Source: Lachnospiraceae bacterium AB2028 (GTDB lineage: Bacteria > Bacillota > Clostridia > Lachnospirales > Lachnospiraceae). Taken from it: DNA of 64,000 nt. How positions within the stretch are numbered: the stretch's first letter is position 1; every line of letters begins with the position of its first letter. The notes beneath the pieces are model-generated. The model saw only the letters and a program-made list of their open reading frames with translations. It searched no databases and had not been told where the DNA came from. The DNA lies in contig JHYJ01000016.1 in the NCBI GenBank assembly GCA_000621425.1, positions 1-64,000 of the forward strand, read 5' to 3'. Below are positions 32,801 through 39,306 of this stretch, one piece after another. A program made the translations under genes and the position numbers.

Positions 32801-35252
32801 AGGCTTCAACAAAAGCCTTGCACTCTTTGTACTTTGCTTTTTTCGCCTTAATGCGGTCGTAGATTGCCTTGGTCCTTGCCTTGGATTCTTCCGCCTCCTT
32901 CTTTGCCTTTTCCTCCGGCGTAGGCACAGAGGCAGGGGCCTGCATCTTGACCCCGGCAGTCTTTACTGCGTCAGCCTTAACTTCCTCGGTCTTTTCTTCA
33001 GTTTTAACCTCTTCAGTCTCTTCTTCAACCTCGATATCCTCGGGGTCAGTTTCTTTATCTTTAGTCTCCTCAGCCCCAAAGAAGAGTGAAGTGCACTCTC
33101 CCATCATGGAGTCCACCTGATTCTCCATCTCAGTGACCTTGTTCTGCAGGGTTATATATCCATCCCCCATCTCATTAAAAAGATCCGAGCCTGCTTTTGC
33201 GTCCTTAAGCTGCTTCCGAATCTTAGTCTCGAGCATTGCCGGTGCTGCCAATGCAGCCTTTGCCATCGTATTCAGAACCTTATTCTTAACGGTCGCATCG
33301 ATTTCATCCAGGATTTTCTTTATCACACCCGAGATAGCATCTCTTATCGACTTTTTGATAGACTCAGCGCCTTCATCTCCTGCCATGAAGATAGGAAGCT
33401 TGTCTATCATGTTATCTAAAATAGTAGGCTCAGGAACATAATCTGCCTCCACCTTTTTCTGAATTTCTTCCTCACTTAATCCAGGAAACTTATTACTGTA
33501 GGCATATGCCATATCTATCTTTTTCTTTTCACCCTTTTTATAAGTATCCACAAGGATGACACTCAGGGTATCGGCATTCTTTAAAAGAACATCACGCATC
33601 CTCTCTGCGGCGGTTTCTTTTGTGAGGTTGCCGTTCTCATCAAACCTGGTCTTGTCTGCATAAAAGGCATCCTGCTCCCTGGTGTCCTCAAAATAGATGA
33701 GCTCTGCCACCATGTTTTTAACCAGCTCTTCTTCCTTAGTCCAATGGTTTTCTTTTTCTTCACAGGTTATGCTGTACTTCACATTAGACACATCAACGGT
33801 CTGAGTACGCATCAGCTCCATCTCTGCCTCAGTATTCACAGACCCCCATTTAAAGTCATTTGCATGGTCAACTTCTTTCTTTATTTCAGCCTTGTCATAA
33901 TCACCGGATAGATACCCCACTGCCAGAAGTCTAAGGTCCATAAAAGGCACATTGTCAAAGTCGGGCTTGCCTATACCGGTCTTCTTGGAAAGTATCTCCG
34001 TAAACAGGCGGCGTCCGCGGACAAGGGTGGCAGGACTTGCATTTTCCACATCAATTCCTGCATAGCTTCCCAGGGCTCGCATCACATCCTCATCGCCATA
34101 CCTTTTCTCCTTGTTGGAGAAAATATCCTCTTCGATGTCGTCCTTGATCTTTTCGGCATTGCCCAATTCGATGATTTTTTCGCCCATAACAAGTTGTACC
34201 GAGCCGTTCTCCCGGTAAACAAGACAGCCGGACTGGCCGCCCACTTCTATGACGGCAGCCTTTGCCTCCCCTGGCACTGTCTGATACAGGAATTCCCTGA
34301 TCTCATGCACTGACGGAACTATGTCCGCAGATTTCGCCTTTTTATCCTTCTGTACAGGCATGACAGAAGAAAGTGCCTTATTTACAGGAACTGCATCTTT
34401 CACATCCGCCGGTTCTGCTGGCCTTATATGAGTCTTCATTGCGCCGCCCAGCTGGTACATGCGTGATAATGTGATAAGGTCCATACCGCTCTTTACCACA
34501 GCCCCCTCCGCCTGATCCTCCTCAAAGAGCACGGAGCCGAGCCGGACGAGAGCAGCCTCGTTTTTAAGCCTGGTCAGCATGTCTCGCACCAGTGCCTTTC
34601 TGCCTGACCAGGATTTTATTAAGCTGCCCTGATTTGCAAGATAATCCATGCAGGCTTCGATAGCTATCTCGTAATTAGCATTGAGTGCATCCATGTCAGC
34701 CTTCTTCATGCCTTTGCTGTGTTTCTTGGAAAGCATGTTTTCAACCACATCTATGGACTGTTTTACCCTTGTCATGCGTTTGGAATCGCCGCCGAACTTC
34801 TGGTCGTTCATCATGATCTCAGCTTCATTGCGGTTAAGCATCATCTCAAGCTGTGCCAGGGTCTGCTCACGGTCCTCAACTGTGATGGTACCGTCTTCCA
34901 GTTTCTGCATATATGCTCTTATCTCTTCATCCTGTTCCTTAAGGGAGTCCACATAGACTTTATCTACCTTGCCTTTTGAAGCGGATTTTTGTTTCGATGT
35001 CTTTCTCAGGTCAAGGGCCAGAAGACTTTTGATGTCATCCTGAATCTCTTTATCAAAAACCTGCTGGTACTCATCCAGATGCGACTCAAATTCTGCAAAA
35101 TCCTGCCGGAGGTCCTTTTCCTCAAAAGCATCATCCCCCATAGGAAAGCCGTCTGCGTCAAACATACGCATGTCGTTCTGTTCTTGATAAAGCATCCCTT
35201 CAGCGAAAACATCCTGCTGCTTCTGCTTTTTCTTATCTAAAAAATCCGTCAT
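29895..35252 (-). CDS. Giant protein with AarF/UbiB-type kinase domain
   Basis: A 1785-residue cytosolic protein. The first 900 residues are charged and mostly helical, with probable coiled coils and an acidic Glu/Val/Thr repeat near 745-775 (EVEEETEEVKTEEKTEEVKA). Residues about 920-1330 hold an ABC1/AarF/UbiB atypical kinase domain: KGAGPLFQKLLQGLP in place of the family KxGQ motif, the Ala-rich loop GAASVGQAF, the lysine strand EVVIKLLRPDV, the catalytic loop FYHGDLHAGNIML and the metal-binding TIIDFGNA. All catalytic residues appear intact. The last 450 residues are helical, and the end (AGIAAGMAWDAVKGFFSK) could touch membrane. Typical UbiB proteins are about 550 residues, so this is a large elaboration. 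The ribosome site is AGGAAGGGG. The substrate is unknown. Confidence 0.8.
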   Translation of the reverse strand: MTDFLDKKKQKQQDVFAEGMLYQEQNDMRMFDADGFPMGDDAFEEKDLRQDFAEFESHLDEYQQVFDKEIQDDIKSLLALDLRKTSKQKSASKGKVDKVYVDSLKEQDEEIRAYMQKLEDGTITVEDREQTLAQLEMMLNRNEAEIMMNDQKFGGDSKRMTRVKQSIDVVENMLSKKHSKGMKKADMDALNANYEIAIEACMDYLANQGSLIKSWSGRKALVRDMLTRLKNEAALVRLGSVLFEEDQAEGAVVKSGMDLITLSRMYQLGGAMKTHIRPAEPADVKDAVPVNKALSSVMPVQKDKKAKSADIVPSVHEIREFLYQTVPGEAKAAVIEVGGQSGCLVYRENGSVQLVMGEKIIELGNAEKIKDDIEEDIFSNKEKRYGDEDVMRALGSYAGIDVENASPATLVRGRRLFTEILSKKTGIGKPDFDNVPFMDLRLLAVGYLSGDYDKAEIKKEVDHANDFKWGSVNTEAEMELMRTQTVDVSNVKYSITCEEKENHWTKEEELVKNMVAELIYFEDTREQDAFYADKTRFDENGNLTKETAAERMRDVLLKNADTLSVILVDTYKKGEKKKIDMAYAYSNKFPGLSEEEIQKKVEADYVPEPTILDNMIDKLPIFMAGDEGAESIKKSIRDAISGVIKKILDEIDATVKNKVLNTMAKAALAAPAMLETKIRKQLKDAKAGSDLFNEMGDGYITLQNKVTEMENQVDSMMGECTSLFFGAEETKDKETDPEDIEVEEETEEVKTEEKTEEVKADAVKTAGVKMQAPASVPTPEEKAKKEAEESKARTKAIYDRIKAKKAKYKECKAFVEAYNKKVADPGYKPSPEEKERAQKDAAYVRDFTENERKELKKNLDDVAKGNKGQGAYLKNVMKSYFGSLSAIDKRSMIASAIRNAKPLKQSYTKEQFDHLDNKEKMNIYGEYMGGMFKGAGPLFQKLLQGLPVGAIPKGLQKAIDDMKDSLAPIPEKIVKERMSAIIENSKGKVKSIDVLKSLGAASVGQAFLCKMYGPAYPEGKEVVIKLLRPDVRNRMVRERKIMEEAAKKVDRESAGIPETDTKYTGGMYATFQGTYKRIEEELDLTLEAKNVEAGQCYNNCSKNSKYVKKKVKVMQLDKDIDAGPDTMVLEKAEGTTAKRYMSDTREELNRIMDPFYEKKPNSDGILENVTAKDDDNLKYVIKSDFKANDFENLEDTKKKIDEMIAKTEARQKYLLEISDTWSREAIFKGGFYHGDLHAGNIMLDDNGATIIDFGNATQLTEEQLTHVTRMMIAAGRSDIEPFFEGYHKLLENTPEKDWNRMKDELKAVFTEVLNIGTEKDSALRISVALMRAQELGFELPPSIANFASCQLRLQNAVDDMNGLLMELKATRAKMDKMVIENSNYLEDASVYNKYSQLADKSKDNKSLSQKLQKVKEDYGISQNPEFEEKFREQLRSKKDRIAFMREHIAFYSPRGEINMADLLLRKEFDELTEEELEALSTDDVPSQYLSKSLKPLLEKLKEKTIDPNADATAYYALDNIMISYLGEVSELLQDEDGVKAYKPKGLLELLGESEALMAVIPEETELDKAVREYFEAQDRGETEEVLKELEDRVWTEKKKKIDEKPAAKDKHDSQLSTMMTISYGYERAEADDAAKVNVATVLNQTCFRQLEEIMHPFFKEAKYGKALEQVLGDYKAITEECGQKLEKDEELEKKLEEAKKKILDLSFKAQVNVLKTLDDKTTKEIDKKKYVLKSTDEPDNFFDVMGDVIQRNKGSAFLRVGILKSAGIAAGMAWDAVKGFFSKNK

Positions 35253-35295
35253 ATTTTCCCCTTCCTGTTCTATACCTCAGAACTTCCCCTTAGGA

Positions 35296-36369
35296 TCAGT
35301 AACCCTGTTTTTCTACCAGCTTTGCAAAAAATTCTTCTATCGGTTCATCCGTCCTCATAGCAGAATCTGCCTCCAGCTCAATGCCTTCCTCTGCCGCCTG
35401 AGCCTTGATCAGTGCCATATACTGTTTTACCATAGCCTTGTCTAAGCTTTCCGAAACCACAAGGAATCTGCCGCCGTCAAGCACCAGGGACCTCGCATCA
35501 TCAGGCACCCACTCCTTTATTATATCCGCCGTTTTTTTAATATCGCCCTTCGTTATGAAGCGGATAACAGTGCATCCCCTTTCAGCACTTTTACTGTAGT
35601 ACTTAGACAAAACCTTAATGTATTTTTCTGTAAAGAAGCCTGTTTCCGGATCCATATAGTCAAAACGCCTGAACATGAAAAACCATATTAAGAAAAGCCC
35701 CAGCGTAAAAAATATTGACTGTACCCTGTGCATGTAATCCTTGTCATAATACATCCCGACGACAAAACATATCACCGTAGGCGATATAACCACATAGTTC
35801 GGAATCTTTATGCGTTTCTTTTCCTTTATTACCAGATAGAAAGCAAATATGTAATAGAATGCCATGACATCTTTCGCTACTGCCTGGAATACACGGGTGA
35901 TGACGCCCCCTATGAGGCCAAAAGCCTCCTTGTTGGGCGCAAGGTTAAAAAAGAAATCATTATAGAAAAGATAATTGGAGACTATAAGGGCAACTGCGAT
36001 CCAGAAGGGAATCATTATGTACTTATAGTCCCTCTTTATCACATCATTGCTCTGATGCAGCGAATACTCAACGAACAGCAACCACTGCCCCACCAGCAGG
36101 AATCCGCAGACATCGATAAGGAGCCAGGCTATGTTGATTAATGTGCTTGCATCCCCACCATCTATCCTGATAATTTCCATGTAATAGACAACATCAGCTA
36201 CTGCGATACCCGCTGTGAGAACGCACATCCTGATGAACATTTTCATCTCACGGACCTTGTGCTTATTCGTTGCAGCCCATATTGCCATAGCTAAGATCAC
36301 AACAAGTGCAGCGCCATTTATGAATATATTCTTGTTATATGTTAAAAGTTCGAATTCCGTATTTGGCAT
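35296..36369 (-). CDS. Seven-helix membrane protein with degenerate GGDEF-like domain
   Basis: A 357-residue protein with about seven transmembrane segments in the first 230 residues (starting with NGAALVVILAMAIWAA and ending with IFFTLGLFLIWFFMF). The cytoplasmic end begins YMDPETGFFTEKYIKVLSKY, which resembles the DxLTGxxNR start of diguanylate cyclases. Where GGDEF would be it has LDGGRFLVVSES, so the catalytic acidic residues are missing. If it is a GGDEF relative, it is likely a binding or signalling domain, not an enzyme. GGAAGGAG precedes the ATG. It lies between a GNAT gene (2-base gap) and the giant kinase-domain gene (43-base gap), so it may be the membrane sensor of that operon. 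Confidence 0.7.
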   Translation of the reverse strand: MPNTEFELLTYNKNIFINGAALVVILAMAIWAATNKHKVREMKMFIRMCVLTAGIAVADVVYYMEIIRIDGGDASTLINIAWLLIDVCGFLLVGQWLLFVEYSLHQSNDVIKRDYKYIMIPFWIAVALIVSNYLFYNDFFFNLAPNKEAFGLIGGVITRVFQAVAKDVMAFYYIFAFYLVIKEKKRIKIPNYVVISPTVICFVVGMYYDKDYMHRVQSIFFTLGLFLIWFFMFRRFDYMDPETGFFTEKYIKVLSKYYSKSAERGCTVIRFITKGDIKKTADIIKEWVPDDARSLVLDGGRFLVVSESLDKAMVKQYMALIKAQAAEEGIELEADSAMRTDEPIEEFFAKLVEKQGY

Positions 36370-36371
36370 AA

Positions 36372-37217
36372 CTACTCCTTCCTCTGTCCGGCCGTAGCAG
36401 GCAGCCCCTTCTTGCCGGGAAAAAGCTTATTTACTATCGCTTCAATATTTGCCGCACGCCTTTTCACTAAAACCACCCTGTCACCGGGATACTTTTCTGC
36501 AGCTTTCTGCATGGAATAGATCATCATATATGCTATATGGTGGGATGCATCAGGACCACTGGCCCTTAAAAACAGTGGCATCAGTATACCTGAGGGAAAC
36601 TCATGTATCAGAAGAAAGCCGTTTACTTTTCCGTCTGTGGTTACATAGCAGGAAACATCCTGGTCAAACCAGTTTTTCGGGATATAGCACATATCTTCAA
36701 GAGGACATGCATCAGGCTGGAACAGCAGTTTCATGACACCCTGATGGTAGGATTTTATGTCCAATCCGGAAATGCTCTGGACAAAATCCGGTGCCTTCTT
36801 TTTTGCCAGCGGGTTCGCCGCCAGTTCATCTACAGTGAGTCTTACCACCCTGCTTTCAACAGATTCCACATCAAAGCCGCAGCCACCCAGGGCACTGCCT
36901 ATCTGTTCATCAAGAGAAGGGATTTCAAAAAAGGACCTCTTCACTTCATCCTCGGTCACCTTTTCCTTATAAGCTTCCAGCAGGGATTCAAGATTATCGA
37001 TACCGTCCGCATAAATCCAGTCGATCCGAGATTCCGTGTCGGTATCCTTTTCCACAGACTGAAGTTCCCATATCATGGCCGACTTCACAGAATCATCACC
37101 GGGATCATGACATGCCAATCCCCTGAAATATGTACGCTCCATATTTTCCGCAATATCCTGATCAACGATATCCGCATACTCTTCGATATTATCTTCATCG
37201 ATTTCTATTATGCTCAT
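36372..37217 (-). CDS. GNAT-like protein (two-domain, degenerate)
   Basis: A 281-residue acidic protein. By length and strand/helix order it resembles the tandem-GNAT proteins encoded at 15354 and 28931: a first half with MIWELQSVEK and WIYADGIDNLESLLEAYKE, and a second half with DVSCYVTTDGKVNGFLLIHEF, ILMPLFLRASG and a long helix. Neither half shows the R/QxxGxG acetyl-CoA loop, so activity is doubtful. AGGAGAGGAG precedes the ATG. It precedes the seven-helix protein by two bases and overlaps the small upstream gene, so it is part of the giant-kinase operon. Confidence 0.65.
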   Translation of the reverse strand: MSIIEIDEDNIEEYADIVDQDIAENMERTYFRGLACHDPGDDSVKSAMIWELQSVEKDTDTESRIDWIYADGIDNLESLLEAYKEKVTEDEVKRSFFEIPSLDEQIGSALGGCGFDVESVESRVVRLTVDELAANPLAKKKAPDFVQSISGLDIKSYHQGVMKLLFQPDACPLEDMCYIPKNWFDQDVSCYVTTDGKVNGFLLIHEFPSGILMPLFLRASGPDASHHIAYMMIYSMQKAAEKYPGDRVVLVKRRAANIEAIVNKLFPGKKGLPATAGQRKE

Positions 37218-37389
37218 ACTGTCTCCTCTCCTGCCTTAACTTTTTGAAACTATCGAATCTTCCAGTTACGATAGCCCTCATATTGAAGATTTGCTCCGCA
37301 AACATCGGGGCGCCAATGCCGAATTCACTCTTTAGTATCCCAATGACTGCAAGTGCTTCAGACTGTTCTGAACAGCTAATCTCCAACAT
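37195..37389 (-). CDS. Possible small protein at the head of the giant-kinase operon
   Basis: A 64-residue frame (MLEISCSEQSEALAVIGIL to an Arg/Asn-rich end, HNRNR) that overlaps the next gene by 23 bases. A longer reading of 80 residues would begin inside the upstream terminator and is unlikely. The composition looks coding (helical SEALAVIGILKSEFGIGAP), and the overlap would suit translational coupling. There is no strong ribosome site and I do not recognise a family. A pseudogene remnant or chance frame remains possible. Confidence 0.45.
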   Translation of the reverse strand: MLEISCSEQSEALAVIGILKSEFGIGAPMFAEQIFNMRAIVTGRFDSFKKLRQERRQYEHNRNR

Positions 37390-37414
37390 ATCTATTTTAT
37401 CAAAAAAGTAAAAA

Positions 37415-37449
37415 TAACCAAAAAGGAACCGCCACAAAATAACGGTTCC
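37415..37449 (-). terminator. Intrinsic terminator of the phosphoesterase operon
   Basis: On the minus strand GGAACCG (37443-37449) and CGGTTCC (37425-37431) pair, followed by TTTTTGG and more T-rich sequence. It ends the run that begins with the metF-metH genes or within it, and separates it from the giant-kinase operon. Confidence 0.75.
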
Positions 37450-37457
37450 CTGCCTGT

Positions 37458-38309
37458 CTACTCGACATCTATAATAACCACTTCCGGCTGATTGAAATAC
37501 CTTGGCAAGGGCGTGCTCTCACGGCCCAGTCCCCTGCTGACTTCCATAAGGCTTCCGTTTGGTAATCCATAAAGTCCGTTCACATATTCCGCCATCAGGC
37601 CCTGGTCCGGAGCAAAGAGCCCTTTGTCTAAAACCGGGATAAAGAACTGTCCCGCATGGGCATGTCCTGCCATTATCAGGTCAAAATCATACTTCGCATA
37701 TTTATCCACCTTTTCCGGCCTGTGGGTAAGCAGCACCTTCAGATGGGAATCATCGGTCTGCGCATATGCCCGGTCAATCTGCTCCGTCCACTGTTTATCC
37801 GTCATGTCAGTGGGATCATCAACGCCGCAGATGTCTATAATGCAGCCGTTTATATCTACTGTCTCGCAGTCCCCCTCCAGGACATGTACACCTATCCCCT
37901 TAAGGTAATCTTTCATTTCATCCTGCCTGTGACTCCAAAATTCGTGGTTTCCCGTCACATAGTAACAGGGATACTTTGACACCAGATACTCTGCAGTTAT
38001 CTTCGCATTATCATCATCCAGCACATCATCAAAAAAATCCCCGCCAAGCATCACTATGTCAGGGGACTCCTTATCTATCCTGTTCAGTAACCATTTCTGG
38101 TCCTTGCCGTAATAACAGGAATGCAGATCTGTAACCAGTGCGAAACGCACACTGCCTTCAGTGATTTTTTCATGATCCACCACTATACGTTCCGTCACCG
38201 GAAGCCATGTGGAAAGCGAAAAAAGAATAAATAATATCGGAACTGATATTTTTGCGATAAGAACTGCTTTTTTATTTTTAAAAAAATTCTTTATGTTCAA
38301 GATGGTCAC
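37458..38309 (-). CDS. Metallophosphoesterase, YkuE/YaeI type
   Basis: A 283-residue membrane-anchored calcineurin-like phosphoesterase. After a basic start (NIKNFFKNKKAVL) there is one transmembrane helix (about residues 18-38), then the dinuclear metal-site motifs ALVTDLHSC (D-x-H), DIVMLGGDFFDD (GD), VTGNHEFWSH (GNHE), LLTHRPE and IMAGHAHAGQF (GHxH). Relatives act on UDP-diacylglucosamine or unknown phospholipid-like substrates. It begins at a GTG overlapping the stop of the lipid-kinase gene (GTGA), so the two are translationally coupled and may act in the same lipid pathway. Confidence 0.9.
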   Translation of the reverse strand: MTILNIKNFFKNKKAVLIAKISVPILFILFSLSTWLPVTERIVVDHEKITEGSVRFALVTDLHSCYYGKDQKWLLNRIDKESPDIVMLGGDFFDDVLDDDNAKITAEYLVSKYPCYYVTGNHEFWSHRQDEMKDYLKGIGVHVLEGDCETVDINGCIIDICGVDDPTDMTDKQWTEQIDRAYAQTDDSHLKVLLTHRPEKVDKYAKYDFDLIMAGHAHAGQFFIPVLDKGLFAPDQGLMAEYVNGLYGLPNGSLMEVSRGLGRESTPLPRYFNQPEVVIIDVE

Positions 38310-39304
38310 TCACAATACTTTACCATGCACAGGCGTTTCTTCATGCACTCCACTTCTATGGAAACAGCCTTGGTCTCTACTTCACCGTCAGTGTGCACAT
38401 AAAGATTCTCGCCGCACCAGATAGCAAGTCTGCTGCCTTTTCCGAAATAAACTCCGTCCACATCCGTGTGGGTTCCCTTGTACATCTTCGGAAGTGCCAG
38501 CGCCACCTCGCGCCTGTTCAGCTTGTTTGTATAGACATAGTCAAAAACACCGTCATTACAGGATGCATCCGGAGCAAACATAAGTCCGCCACCCTGATAC
38601 TTGTGGTTCATCACTGCCACCACCATACTCTTGGACATGCGTTTCTTTTCACCGGTATCTTCATTTTCAATAGTGATATCCGTAATGGGTGATACCCCCA
38701 GCTGCTTAACGCATATTGCCGGATAACTTAAGGAACCTGCGTCAAATTTATTAAGAGCCTTCTTAGCCCTTGAGTGCATAGCCTCTGCACAGACGGAAGC
38801 GTCCAGTCCCATACCGCAGCTTACCGCAAAGTACCTGCTCTTTCCGTTAAACTTTTCATCCTCTGCCTCTATGTAAGTAAGCTTACCCAGGTCATTATAT
38901 ATGCAGCGTTCCTCGTCTTTTTTCAAGGACCTCATAATGCCCCTGAAGATCTCAACAGGCTTTTTCGGATACTCAAGTCCCCTTGCCAGGTCATTGGACG
39001 AGCCCACCGGAATGTATGCAAATTCCACTCTTTTAAAGGGATCATCTTCAGGGTGGCTGTTCTCATACATGAGCATTCCCTGCAGCGCCGTATTGAAAGT
39101 GCCGTCACCTCCCAGCACAAAAATAGTAAGGTGACCCTTATCCTTTTCCAGGAGTTTTTTTACTATCATATCCGCACCCCTGTCCCTGGCGGTAAGATAT
39201 CCCCTGAAAGGCTCTTCTATCTTCCTTACTGCCTCAATGAGATTGTGCCTTTCGATCTGGCCTTTTCCTATTCCCGATGCGGGATTCATTACAAAATAAA
39301 GCAT
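38306..39304 (-). CDS. Diacylglycerol/lipid kinase family protein (YegS/DagK-like)
   Basis: A 332-residue protein of the diacylglycerol kinase catalytic family, which phosphorylates lipid hydroxyls using ATP. Motifs are FVMNPASGIGKG (N-P-x-(S/A)-G), ATP-binding VLGGDGTFNTALQGM (GGDGT), and YIPVGSSNDLARGL (P-x-G-(S/T)-x-N-D-x-A). A long insert follows with GMGLDASVCAEAM, and the C-terminal beta domain has GGGLMFAPDASCNDGVFDYV. GAGGTGAG is the ribosome site, just after the metH stop. It is coupled to the phosphoesterase gene. Confidence 0.9.
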   Translation of the reverse strand: MLYFVMNPASGIGKGQIERHNLIEAVRKIEEPFRGYLTARDRGADMIVKKLLEKDKGHLTIFVLGGDGTFNTALQGMLMYENSHPEDDPFKRVEFAYIPVGSSNDLARGLEYPKKPVEIFRGIMRSLKKDEERCIYNDLGKLTYIEAEDEKFNGKSRYFAVSCGMGLDASVCAEAMHSRAKKALNKFDAGSLSYPAICVKQLGVSPITDITIENEDTGEKKRMSKSMVVAVMNHKYQGGGLMFAPDASCNDGVFDYVYTNKLNRREVALALPKMYKGTHTDVDGVYFGKGSRLAIWCGENLYVHTDGEVETKAVSIEVECMKKRLCMVKYCE

Positions 39305-39306
39305 GT

